Below are positions 51,420 to 60,841 of a stretch of DNA of 64,000 nucleotides, in pieces. A program made the translations under genes and the position numbers. This stretch comes from Rhodospirillaceae bacterium (GTDB lineage: Bacteria > Pseudomonadota > Alphaproteobacteria > UBA8366 > Aestuariispiraceae). The stretch's first letter is position 1, and each line of letters starts with the position of its first letter. Under the pieces are notes generated by a model. The model worked only from the letters and a program-made list of their open reading frames with translations, was not told the origin of the DNA and did not search any database. The stretch spans positions 121,895 through 185,894 of the forward strand of contig PAQY01000017.1 in the NCBI GenBank assembly GCA_002709955.1, in the 5' to 3' direction.

Positions 51420-52487
51420 TTAGAAACCAGCCTTGATCTGTTCAAATTCAGCAATCATCTTCTCGCGCAATTCGGCTGGAACCGGGGCCTGCCACAAGGT
51501 CTTGTCCCGGAAGGATTCGACATTGTCATAGCCCATGCTGGCCAATGTTGCCTGATCCATTGCATTCATGGCTGTTTGGTTGGAATGACCATAGCCCCAG
51601 GCATTCACCAGGTAATTTGCGGTCTGTTCAGACAGCCAGGCGTTCAGGAAGGCATAGGCCTTGTCTTCACTGCCGCCGCCATTTTCCATCATGGAATAGC
51701 CGCAGACCCAGGTGGAAAGGCCTTCATCCGTATCCCGCTTCATCGCAGCAGGGTGCCCTTCGGCCTGCAGACGAACCGGGGTTTCATTCCAGGCCCAGGC
51801 CAGGGAAACTTCACCCGTTGCCATGGCCTGTGCCAGCGTCGCACCATCCTGCCAATAGAAGCGGACATTCTGGTGCACTTCGCGCAGGAAGTCAGAGGCC
51901 GCTTTAAACTGGTCGTCGGTGGCCTTGGTCCAATCCGTCACCCCAGTCGCCAAGAAGGCCAGCGCATAGGCGTCATCCACATTATCCCCGATAGAAACCT
52001 TGCCCTGAAACTTCGGATTGGCGAAGGCCTTCAAGGATTGAACCTCTGATTCATCGATCAGGTCCGTGCGATAGGTCAGGGCCGTGTTTCCCCAATCGAT
52101 TGGCAGCATCCAAATTTTATCGCCTTCAACAAATCCCGGCATGTCGCGCAGGCCCGGATTCAGGTCTCCAAAATTATCAAGACGCTTGGCATCCATCGGT
52201 TTGATCAGGCCGGCATCTTTCCAACGCGATACACTTTGAGAGCACGGATGGGCCAGATCGGCCTGAAAACCGGCACGCAGTTTCTGGAAGGCTTCTTCCT
52301 CATCGCCAAAAAAGGCAAAGGTTGGGGCTGCCCCATTTGCTTCTGTGAAGCCCTTATAAAATTCCGGGTCTTCATATCCAGACCAGTCAAACACGACCAG
52401 TTCCGGATCGGCTGCCTGCGCAGATCCCCCTAAGATCCACGCGGCAGTCGCGGCGGCCAGCGCCACTTTTATGGTGTTGAATTGCAT
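51420..52487 (-). CDS. ABC transporter extracellular solute-binding protein, PotD/PotF-like
   Basis: signal peptide ...AAWILGGSAQA; VFDWSGYEDPEFYKGF, KIWMLPIDWGNTALTYRTDLI. Confidence 0.87.
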   Translation of the reverse strand: MQFNTIKVALAAATAAWILGGSAQAADPELVVFDWSGYEDPEFYKGFTEANGAAPTFAFFGDEEEAFQKLRAGFQADLAHPCSQSVSRWKDAGLIKPMDAKRLDNFGDLNPGLRDMPGFVEGDKIWMLPIDWGNTALTYRTDLIDESEVQSLKAFANPKFQGKVSIGDNVDDAYALAFLATGVTDWTKATDDQFKAASDFLREVHQNVRFYWQDGATLAQAMATGEVSLAWAWNETPVRLQAEGHPAAMKRDTDEGLSTWVCGYSMMENGGGSEDKAYAFLNAWLSEQTANYLVNAWGYGHSNQTAMNAMDQATLASMGYDNVESFRDKTLWQAPVPAELREKMIAEFEQIKAGF

Positions 52488-52563
52488 TATCAGTCTCCCT
52501 GTTCTTGTCATACTCTGAATTGATTCCATCCGACCGAATGCCGACAGGAACCGGTGGTCGCGC

Positions 52564-53937
52564 TTAGAACTCAGTCGCGACCAGACGTATCGCCTCCGAC
52601 AGGATAGCGAACATATCGTCGATTTGTCCCTCAGTAATAACCAAAGGCGGCGAGAAAACGCACATATGCCCCAACGGGCGCACGATCAGGCCCAATTCTT
52701 CGCATTTCTGGTCGACCTTGTTGCCGAATGCCTGCAAACGCTCAGCGCGGGTTTGATCGCCACTTGGGTCAACTGCGGCTTCGACACAGCCAACAAGGCC
52801 CATGCCGCGTGTATCCCCGACATTGGGCAGGTCGCGCAGGGCATTCAGCTTTTCCATGAACCGGGGGGAAATCGCCCGCACATGTTCCAGGATTTTCTCG
52901 TTCTCAATGATTTCGATATTCTTCAGGGCAGCGGCGCAGGAAACCGGATGGCCTGAATAGGTATAGCCGTTGTTGAAGAAGGTGTTTTCGTGCCCTTCAC
53001 CGCTGATCGGTTCCAGCAATCGGTCTGAAATCAGACAGGCGCCAAGCGGCAGATAGCCTGACGTGATACCCTTTGCGCAGGTGATCATATCGGGTTGGAT
53101 ATCAAAGACATCTTTCGACGCGAACCAGTGACCCAGGCGTCCAAAGGCGGTTACAACCTCGTCAGAGATATAGAGAATATCGTATTTATGGCACAGTTCC
53201 AGCGTCCGCTTGTGGTAACCGGGCGGGGGAATGATCACGCCACCGGATGCCAGGATCGGTTCGGCAATGAAGGCACCGATCTTGTCCGGGCCAGTTTCCA
53301 GGATAAGCGCTTCCATCTCCGCCAGTTTGGCATCGCACCAATCGTCCAGGGACGTGCCCTTGGGCCGCAGATTGGGATTCACGTCGGACAACAGGCGCAC
53401 GCGGTCTTTTTCGATATCCAGGTTGTTGCTGCCCTGGTCACGTCCGGTGACGGAAGCCGACAGATAGGTCGATCCATGATAGGCGCGCACCCGCGACAGG
53501 ACGATCTTCTTGTCGCGGCGGCCCAGGCGATTGTTATAGAAATGCATGAAGCGGATGGCGGTATCGACGGCTGTTGAGCCCCCGGTGGTGAAGAACACGG
53601 TGTTTAGATCGCCCGGGGCCAAATCTGCCAGTTTCTTCGCCAACAAGGCCGGTGGTGCGCTGGCCGTGTTCCAAGGGGAATTATAAGACAGCTTCATCAC
53701 CTGATTTGAAATCGCATCGGCCATATCCTGCCGGGCATAGCCGATTTGTGAACACCACATGCCACCAGGGCCGTCGATCAGCTTGCGTCCGTTCTGGTCA
53801 TAGACATAGATGCCTTCCGCAGAGGCAGAGATGGTGCGATCCGCACTGCCAAACTCCGCCATGCCTTCCCATGGATGCATGAAATGGGTGTTGTCATAAT
53901 CGCGGATGGTTGCGGCTGAATTGCTAAGCGACTTCAT
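52564..53937 (-). CDS. class III PLP-dependent aminotransferase
   Basis: FFTTGGSTAVDTAIRFMHFY, YHGSTYLSASVTG, DEVVTAFGRLGHWFA, CAKGITSGYLPLGA. Confidence 0.92.
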   Translation of the reverse strand: MKSLSNSAATIRDYDNTHFMHPWEGMAEFGSADRTISASAEGIYVYDQNGRKLIDGPGGMWCSQIGYARQDMADAISNQVMKLSYNSPWNTASAPPALLAKKLADLAPGDLNTVFFTTGGSTAVDTAIRFMHFYNNRLGRRDKKIVLSRVRAYHGSTYLSASVTGRDQGSNNLDIEKDRVRLLSDVNPNLRPKGTSLDDWCDAKLAEMEALILETGPDKIGAFIAEPILASGGVIIPPPGYHKRTLELCHKYDILYISDEVVTAFGRLGHWFASKDVFDIQPDMITCAKGITSGYLPLGACLISDRLLEPISGEGHENTFFNNGYTYSGHPVSCAAALKNIEIIENEKILEHVRAISPRFMEKLNALRDLPNVGDTRGMGLVGCVEAAVDPSGDQTRAERLQAFGNKVDQKCEELGLIVRPLGHMCVFSPPLVITEGQIDDMFAILSEAIRLVATEF

Positions 53938-53978
53938 AACAGGTGTCTCCAGTAAATTAACAACGAATGTAAGACTGA

Positions 53979-55193
53979 TTAGCACAGGGCAGGCGGTGTC
54001 GCCGCCCGGCGCGGATTGTTGAAGAAGGGACGGTCTACAATTTTTGCCGGGACCATGGCGCGGTCATATTTCCCTTCCTTGTCATGATAAATCTCAACCT
54101 TGAGATCCGCCGTGATATCAATGCCGTAGGGGGCCTTCAACATAGCCAGCGCCAGATTGCGCTTGCAGATCGGCGACCACAGGGCAGAGGTGATCAGACC
54201 TGCTTCCGTCTTGCCCTTGTGATAGACCAGGGCCTGATGGGCAGGCTTGTTGCCATCGATTTCCAGGGCGACCAGGGCATAGCGAGGCCCCTTTTCTTTC
54301 GCTTGCAGCAAGGCGCGACGACCATTGAAATGGCCCTTATCAAAATGCACCAGCCGATCCAGGCCCAAATCAAACGGGGTACGGCCCCGGGTCGGGCGCA
54401 GCGCATGATGAATGGACTGGAACTCGACACCAGTCACCATAAAGCCAGCTTCAATGCGCGCCATGTTCAGTGCGTCATAGCCAATCGGGCGCAGCCCTAA
54501 TTCCTTACCGGCGCTCATCAATCGATCATACAGCGGCAGGGCCGCTTCTGCGTCAGCCCACAGCTCATATCCTAGATCGCCTGTGAAACCGGTTCGGGAT
54601 ATCATGATGCCATCGTCGAAATGGTGTATGTCGAAGGGCTTCATGCCCTCCGTGCCCTCAAAACCGGCCGCCTTCAGAACGGAATAGCTGGTTGGTCCCT
54701 GCATCGACAGGCCCACCACGGTCTCGCTTTCATCGGTCAGGGTGACATCAAATCCCCAAGCCACATCACACAGCCAGGTATATTGCGGTTCCTGACAGCA
54801 CAGGCGGAAATGGGTGTCGGTGAAGCGGAAGATGGTTCCGTCATCAATGGTGCTGCCATCTTCGTCACACCAGACGGCATAGCCGACACGATTGTCTTTC
54901 AGTTTGCGCACATCCCGGGTCAGCAGACGATTGACGACGGTTAAGGCGTCAGGCCCCTCAATCCTGTATTTATGCATTGGGGACAGGTCAAACAGCGTTG
55001 CCTGATTGCGGATCGCGAAATACTCGCTTTCCACCGATTGAAACTTGCGCGCGGATAGGAACCCGGACCAACCCATCCAATCCTGGGTAATATTCGCCGG
55101 TTCCAGACGCGCGTGGAAAGGGGTTGGCACCAGACCGCGTGGCACTTGAACGGGAGTCTGTCGCGTTGGTGAATTCTTTAGAACCTTGTTCAT
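53979..55193 (-). CDS. aminomethyltransferase (GcvT)-family protein
   Basis: ATLFDLSPMHKYRIEGPDALTVVNRLLTRDV, ISRTGFTGDLGYELWADAEAAL. Confidence 0.9.
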   Translation of the reverse strand: MNKVLKNSPTRQTPVQVPRGLVPTPFHARLEPANITQDWMGWSGFLSARKFQSVESEYFAIRNQATLFDLSPMHKYRIEGPDALTVVNRLLTRDVRKLKDNRVGYAVWCDEDGSTIDDGTIFRFTDTHFRLCCQEPQYTWLCDVAWGFDVTLTDESETVVGLSMQGPTSYSVLKAAGFEGTEGMKPFDIHHFDDGIMISRTGFTGDLGYELWADAEAALPLYDRLMSAGKELGLRPIGYDALNMARIEAGFMVTGVEFQSIHHALRPTRGRTPFDLGLDRLVHFDKGHFNGRRALLQAKEKGPRYALVALEIDGNKPAHQALVYHKGKTEAGLITSALWSPICKRNLALAMLKAPYGIDITADLKVEIYHDKEGKYDRAMVPAKIVDRPFFNNPRRAATPPALC

Positions 55194-56752
55194 TACGCAG
55201 CCTTCCGTTTCAGACCGGCCAGCACCGCATTGGCGGCATTCAGGCCCGGCAGCGCCGTCACGTCACCGCCTGGATGGGCCGATGCACCGCATAAATACAG
55301 GCCCGATACCGGCAGGGCATAGCGTTCCATGCCAGGGGCGGGGCGCATCATCAGCATCTGATCGGCGATCAATTCGCCATGGTGCCAGTGGCCGCCCGGT
55401 GCGCCGGTTTCGACTTCAATATCCTGGGGGCTGATCACTTCCCGCGCCGTGACACTATCGGCCAATCCGGGCGCGACCTTGTCCAGGGCGGCGATAACGC
55501 GATCCCCCAGATCGGAATTGCTGTTGCTATCCCAGCCCTGCTGTAACCCATAGGGCACATATTGAACGATGGCGGACAGGACATGTCGGTTGCCCGTGGT
55601 TATGGAAGGATCGCTGAGGCTGGGTACCACCGCCTCGAAAATCACATCGTCTGGCAGGCGGCCGTATTTCGCGCCGTTATAACCCAGTTCCAAGGCATCC
55701 ATGCTGGGGGCCATAACCCAGCGCGCAGCAGACAGGCTGTCATCCAGACCGCTGATTTTCGGTGCTTCGGACAGGGCCAGATTGACCTTCGCGACGGCAC
55801 CTTTTGTGCGAATATGCCGGACCCGCCGCACCATTTCCGCATCATAATGACGAATATGGGACAGGCGCATCGTGGTTTTCGGATCCAGGCTGGACAGGAC
55901 CTGACCACAGGTCAGGCTGCTGCCGTCTTGCAGGACAACACCGGTCACGCGGTCCTCTGTGACGCTGATTTCGAAAACCGTGCTGTTACACCGAATTTCA
56001 ACGCCCGCCGCAATGGCGGCATTGGTGAAACTGGCGGCCAGCGCGCCCATGCCGCCTTTTGGCAGGCTGCGCTGTGCCCCTTCCCGCATCCGGGTCAGAA
56101 GGCTTAACATCGTGCCGGGCGCACGGGGACCCATATGGCCGCCCAGAATGGCGTCAAACCCCAGGACACCGGCCAAAGGTCCATCGGCAATTTCATCCAG
56201 GACGGTGTCATAGACATTAGACAGCGCAACCCGCATAAATTCGCGCAGGTCATCCTTGCCCTGCAACCGCATGTTCAGGCCGATTTTTCCCAGATCCACT
56301 GCCTGGCGCCATCCGCCCCCGGTCAGGGCTGGCGGGGCCTGTCTTGAAATCTGCGCGATGCCCGCTGCAAATTTTGTCAGTCGTTTGGTCAAGGTCTGAT
56401 ATGCCGCAGCGTCCGGATGGGGTGTGCCATCCGCATAGTGGACAGTGCCCCCCTGCAACACGACATGCCGACCGGTCGGGCACAGGGCGATGGTTGGCAT
56501 GTCACTTACAGCGGGTGTGTAGCCATGATCCTGCAAGCCCAAAGTCTTGATTTCCGGCATCCCCAATCCCATCAGCAAATGGGCATAGCGGGGCGCGAAA
56601 ACGCCGGGTTCCAATTCGCTCTGGGCGATGGCCCCGCCCGCTGTCGCCCCCTGTTCCAGGACCAGAACCTTTTGTCCGGTCTGGGCCAGGCGCGTCGCGG
56701 CCGCCAGACCATTATGTCCGGCGCCGATGATGATGGTGTCAAAATTGCTCAT
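55193..56752 (-). CDS. NAD(P)/FAD-dependent oxidoreductase, phytoene-desaturase/PYROXD2-like (copy A)
   Basis: TIIIGAGHNGLAAATRLAQTGQKVLVLEQ; LYLCGASAHPGGDVTALPGLNAANAV; 1-nt overlap with the GcvT start. Confidence 0.88.
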   Translation of the reverse strand: MSNFDTIIIGAGHNGLAAATRLAQTGQKVLVLEQGATAGGAIAQSELEPGVFAPRYAHLLMGLGMPEIKTLGLQDHGYTPAVSDMPTIALCPTGRHVVLQGGTVHYADGTPHPDAAAYQTLTKRLTKFAAGIAQISRQAPPALTGGGWRQAVDLGKIGLNMRLQGKDDLREFMRVALSNVYDTVLDEIADGPLAGVLGFDAILGGHMGPRAPGTMLSLLTRMREGAQRSLPKGGMGALAASFTNAAIAAGVEIRCNSTVFEISVTEDRVTGVVLQDGSSLTCGQVLSSLDPKTTMRLSHIRHYDAEMVRRVRHIRTKGAVAKVNLALSEAPKISGLDDSLSAARWVMAPSMDALELGYNGAKYGRLPDDVIFEAVVPSLSDPSITTGNRHVLSAIVQYVPYGLQQGWDSNSNSDLGDRVIAALDKVAPGLADSVTAREVISPQDIEVETGAPGGHWHHGELIADQMLMMRPAPGMERYALPVSGLYLCGASAHPGGDVTALPGLNAANAVLAGLKRKAA

Positions 56753-58353
56753 GCCGCACGCTGCCCGCGACCCAGGTCGCTTAAGATTTCCCGTGCCGCA
56801 TTTGCGCCGGGGGCCGCCATAACGCCGCCGCCGGGATGGGTGGAAGATCCGCACATATACAGTCCTTTGATCGGGGACCGATATTGCGCATAGCCCGGCA
56901 CCGGTCTGTTAAACAGCAATTGGTCGAAGGTCAGTTCGCCCTGGAAGATATTGCCTTCTGTCAGGCCGACTTCCCGTTCGATATCCCAGGGGCTGCGCAC
57001 TTCCTTATGGACGATTAGGTCCCGGAAATTGGGGCTGTACTTCGCAATCTTGGAAATCACGGATTCGGCCATGGCGTCCCGGTTCGGCCCATCCCAGCTT
57101 TCGCCATTCGCCAATTCATAGGGGGCATATTGCACAAAGACCGTCATCATATGCTTGCCCGGCGCGGCCAGGGTCGGGTCGATCAGCGACGGGATCAGCA
57201 TGTCGAAATAGGGGTCCTTGGACCAGCGCCCCGCCTTCCATTCGTCATAGGCCTGTTCCAATTCGTCCAGGGACTGGCTGGCATGCATGTCGCCCTGGGT
57301 CAGAATTGTTCCCTTCGGCAGGGATGGGAAGTCCGGCATGCCATCCAGGGCAATGTTCAACTTGGCAGAGGAACCGCGAATTTTGAACCGCTTCACGGCT
57401 TTTACAAAATCATCGCTTAACGTCCCGTCTTCCACATGGTTCAGGAAGGTGCGGCGTACATCCATATTAGACACTACGGTTTTCGCGGTGATTTCATCCC
57501 CATTGTCCAGCGCGACACCCACGACTTTCCCCTCGCGGCACAGGAATTTCTCGATTCCATTGCCTGCACGGATTTCCCCGCCTGCTTCCTTGAAGGCGGC
57601 GGCCAATGACTGGCTGACGCCCCCCATGCCGCCCCGGCTGAAGCCCCAGGCACCAATGCTGCCATCGACTTCCCCCATATAGTGATGCAGCAGGACATAG
57701 GCCGTGCCCGGCGAATAAACGCCAAGGCCTGTGCCGATAATGCCGCTGCCAGCCAGATGGGCCTTCAGGATTTCACATTCAAAGAATTCATCCAGGAAAT
57801 CTGCGACTGAGGCGGTATAGAATCGCAATGTATCGGCCATCTGGCGGGGTCCCAGATCGTGAAACCGCTTCAGCAAATACAGCAATTCCTGAATATCGCG
57901 CGGGCGCATCCGCACCGGGTCTGGCGGGCTGCGCAATAAAAGCGGGCGGATGAATCGGCATTGCTGCAGCACGAAGCGGGAAAACCGGTCATAGGCATCC
58001 GCATCGCGGGGCGAATGGCGCTTTATTTCCCGGCGCAGTGCATCGTGATCGGCGTAATACCCGAAATAGTCGCCATTCTCCATAAAGGACAGGCCGCCCT
58101 CATAGGGCGTGACCTGCAGGCCGTGGCGACCCAGATCCAGATCGCGTGCCACTTCGGGGCGCAGCAGGCTGCAGACATAGGAACAGTTGGAATAGGTCCA
58201 GCCAGGATGCAATTCCCGGCTGACCGCCGCCCCACCGATCCAGTCATTCTTTTCAACGATCAGCGTCTTCAGGCCCGCCCGGGCCAGATAACAGCCCGCC
58301 GTCAGGCCATTATGACCCGCCCCTACAACAATTGCATCATACTGATTTGCCAT
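56749..58353 (-). CDS. NAD(P)/FAD-dependent oxidoreductase, phytoene-desaturase/PYROXD2-like (copy B)
   Basis: AIVVGAGHNGLTAGCYLARAGLKTLIVEKND; LYMCGSSTHPGGGVMAAPGANAAREIL; ATGA overlap with copy A. Confidence 0.88.
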   Translation of the reverse strand: MANQYDAIVVGAGHNGLTAGCYLARAGLKTLIVEKNDWIGGAAVSRELHPGWTYSNCSYVCSLLRPEVARDLDLGRHGLQVTPYEGGLSFMENGDYFGYYADHDALRREIKRHSPRDADAYDRFSRFVLQQCRFIRPLLLRSPPDPVRMRPRDIQELLYLLKRFHDLGPRQMADTLRFYTASVADFLDEFFECEILKAHLAGSGIIGTGLGVYSPGTAYVLLHHYMGEVDGSIGAWGFSRGGMGGVSQSLAAAFKEAGGEIRAGNGIEKFLCREGKVVGVALDNGDEITAKTVVSNMDVRRTFLNHVEDGTLSDDFVKAVKRFKIRGSSAKLNIALDGMPDFPSLPKGTILTQGDMHASQSLDELEQAYDEWKAGRWSKDPYFDMLIPSLIDPTLAAPGKHMMTVFVQYAPYELANGESWDGPNRDAMAESVISKIAKYSPNFRDLIVHKEVRSPWDIEREVGLTEGNIFQGELTFDQLLFNRPVPGYAQYRSPIKGLYMCGSSTHPGGGVMAAPGANAAREILSDLGRGQRAA

Positions 58354-58547
58354 ATCTCATCCGCGCGGCGCTTGGGCCGTCTCATGGTGTCTACCCCAAA
58401 AGATAACAGAGGAGAGCAACAAGCGTCCATTCTTTTTTTTGAGCGCTTATTTAAATAAAGTGATGACAGCATGTCGCGCACAGCGATGCAGCCGCGGAAA
58501 GCGCGTTAGGGTGCTGCTGGTTCGGGGGAAAAGGGGAAAGACCGTCG

Positions 58548-58961
58548 TTACTGGCAGGCGGCGCACAGGCCCCGCAATTCCAGCGTCGTGCTGGTCGGGG
58601 CGAAATTTTCTGATTTGGCCCAATGTGCCAGATACTCGTCCAGGGTGGGGTCTGTGAATTCCGCAACCTTGCCGCAGGATTCACAGATTGCGAACGCCGT
58701 CTGGGCGGCTTCCTGGGCATGATCGTGATTGCAGGCGACAAAGGCATTCAGGCTTTCCAGCCGATGGGCCAGCCCGAATTCCAGCAAACGATCCAGCGCA
58801 CGATAGACCTGAACCGGCGCGCGCAACCCGTCATCGCGCAACTGATCCAGAATGGCATAGGCACTGAGCGGCTGATCCGTTGCATTCAGGATGCCATAGA
58901 CCAATGCCTCATTTTTCGTCAGCGCGCGGGGCGGTACGGGGTCCTGATGGGAATGGTTCAT
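58548..58961 (-). CDS. zur: Fur-family regulator, Zur-type
   Basis: LSAYAILDQLRDDGLRAPVQVYRALDRLLEFGLAHRLESLNAFVAC...CESCGKV; next to znuBC. Confidence 0.87.
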   Translation of the reverse strand: MNHSHQDPVPPRALTKNEALVYGILNATDQPLSAYAILDQLRDDGLRAPVQVYRALDRLLEFGLAHRLESLNAFVACNHDHAQEAAQTAFAICESCGKVAEFTDPTLDEYLAHWAKSENFAPTSTTLELRGLCAACQ

Positions 58962-58975
58962 AGCATGACTTTCTT

Positions 58976-59788
58976 TCAAAGGCGACGCAGACGCTGTCGA
59001 AGGGCGACAGACGGTAGTGCTAAACTAACCAGAAAGGCAATAAAGGTCGCAACGACAATCGACGGGCCCGACGGCGTGTCCCATTCTAGCGACCCGAACA
59101 ATCCGCCCACAACCGACAAGGCCCCGATCCCGGCAGCCAGCACGGCCATTTGTTCCGGGCCGGCGGCAAACCGCCTGGCCGCGGCGGCCGGAATGATCAA
59201 CAGCGCGGTGATCAGCAAGACGCCAATGACCTTGATGGCAATCGCGATTGTCAGGGCCAGCAGGATAACGAAAAAGGCGTTGATTCGGTCCGGTCCTACC
59301 CCTTCCGCCTCGGCAAGTTCACGGTTTACCGTGGTGGCAAATAAGGGACGCCAGATCGCGATCAGGGCGATCAGAACAGCCGCGCCCCCCGCATAAATAA
59401 CCAAGATATCGGTCGTCGATACGGCCAGTATATCCCCAAACAGCACCCCTTGCAGGTCCAGCCTGACCCAGGTCAGAAAGGCGATACAGACCAACCCCAA
59501 GGCCAGGGCAGAATGGGACAGCAGGCCCAGGATCGAATCCGATGACAGGCTGGCCCGGCGTTGCAGGTACAGCAGTGACATGGCAATCAGCACCGAAACC
59601 ACAAAGACAGATAGGGTCGAATTGATTGACAATATGTAAGACAGCGCCAGACCCAACAGGGAAGAATGCGCCAGCGTATCACCAAAATACGCCATACGCC
59701 GCCACACCACAAAGCACCCTAACGGTCCAGCAACCAGCGCAACACCAATGCCTGCGACGATTGCGCGGGTAAAGAAATCATCCAACAT
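58976..59788 (-). CDS. znuB: zinc ABC transporter permease
   Basis: GPLGCFVVWRRMAYFGDTLAHSSLLG; FVILLALTIAIAIKVIGVLLITALLIIPAAAAR. Confidence 0.93.
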   Translation of the reverse strand: MLDDFFTRAIVAGIGVALVAGPLGCFVVWRRMAYFGDTLAHSSLLGLALSYILSINSTLSVFVVSVLIAMSLLYLQRRASLSSDSILGLLSHSALALGLVCIAFLTWVRLDLQGVLFGDILAVSTTDILVIYAGGAAVLIALIAIWRPLFATTVNRELAEAEGVGPDRINAFFVILLALTIAIAIKVIGVLLITALLIIPAAAARRFAAGPEQMAVLAAGIGALSVVGGLFGSLEWDTPSGPSIVVATFIAFLVSLALPSVALRQRLRRL

Positions 59789-60689
59789 GACCAGTGACCC
59801 CGCTCTTTGGCGTTTCATGGGAATGGGAATGATCATGCGGTTCATGACAGGTTTCAGTGATGCGGCCATCCTGTTGCCGGACGCGCCCGTCTGGCAAATG
59901 GGTGTGATCATGATGGTGGGCATAGACGGCGATTGAGGCGGCCCGCGGTCCAAATAACTGCAGATAGGCCGGGTCTTCCGCGACCGATTGCGGGGTGCCG
60001 CTGCAACACATATGCCCGTTCAGGCACAGGACGGTATCGGTCGCCGCCATGACCACATGCAGGTCGTGCGATATCAATAGAATTCCACAGCCAATTTTAT
60101 GGCGAATTTGATCGATCAGGGTGTACAGCGCCGCCTCCCCCGCGACATCGACGCCCTGAACGGGTTCATCCAGCACCAACAGATCGGGCTTGCGGGCCAA
60201 GGCGCGGGCCAGCAGCGCCCGTTGGAATTCACCCCCTGACAAGGCACCCACTTCGGACTGGGCCAGATGCCCGATCCCGACCTCTTCCAGTGCCGCCCGC
60301 CGGTCTGCCTTGGAAATCGGACCGGTCAGGGACATCAGTCGATCCACCGTCAGGGGCAGGGTCCAATCGATGGCCAATCGCTGGGGGACATAGCCAATGC
60401 GCAGGTCCGGCGCGCGGGTGATTGATCCCTCATCAGGCTTTATCACCCCCAGAACCGTCTTCACCGTTGTGGATTTCCCCGATCCGTTGGGGCCAATCAG
60501 GGTGATGATTTCCCCCTTCCGCACCGTCAGATCAATGCCCCGGATCAGCCATCGGCCATTACGCTGAACGCCAATCTGCTGTGCCTGAACCAGCGTATTG
60601 GCCCTGTCCTGGTGGTTGAAATCCATTGTGGAAACAGGGGGTGCAGACCGCTTTGGCAAGCCATCATGTGCATGGCTGTTTCCTGGCAT
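59778..60689 (-). CDS. znuC: zinc ABC transporter ATP-binding protein with His-rich C-terminus
   Basis: TLIGPNGSGKSTTVKTVLG, LSGGEFQRALLARALARKPDLLVLDEPVQGVD; tail AHHHDHTHL...HDHSHSHE. Confidence 0.94.
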   Translation of the reverse strand: MPGNSHAHDGLPKRSAPPVSTMDFNHQDRANTLVQAQQIGVQRNGRWLIRGIDLTVRKGEIITLIGPNGSGKSTTVKTVLGVIKPDEGSITRAPDLRIGYVPQRLAIDWTLPLTVDRLMSLTGPISKADRRAALEEVGIGHLAQSEVGALSGGEFQRALLARALARKPDLLVLDEPVQGVDVAGEAALYTLIDQIRHKIGCGILLISHDLHVVMAATDTVLCLNGHMCCSGTPQSVAEDPAYLQLFGPRAASIAVYAHHHDHTHLPDGRVRQQDGRITETCHEPHDHSHSHETPKSGVTGHVG

Positions 60690-60792
60690 AATGTGGCTCT
60701 TTCCGCATATCAGGGCAGATGATGGTCAAAAGCGGGCATAGGATCGTTTCGTGCGCTGGCACAGTATTCCCGCTTGATTGACTATTTACCAT

Positions 60793-60835
60793 ACGTTATA
60801 CCGTAACGCAATTAGTGTAATGATGTAACATTTCA
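60793..60835. promoter_or_regulatory. two candidate Zur boxes (ACGTTATACCGTAACG; TGTAATGATGTAACATTTC)
   Basis: dyad sequences in the znuC-znuA divergent intergenic region. Confidence 0.65.
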
Positions 60836-60841
60836 TTTGGA

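Noticed and set aside
55193-58353. carotenoid biosynthesis locus (phytoene desaturases)
   Set aside because: No crtB/crtE/crtY-like genes; the sequences look closer to PYROXD2-type oxidoreductases and the neighbours are amine/C1 genes.
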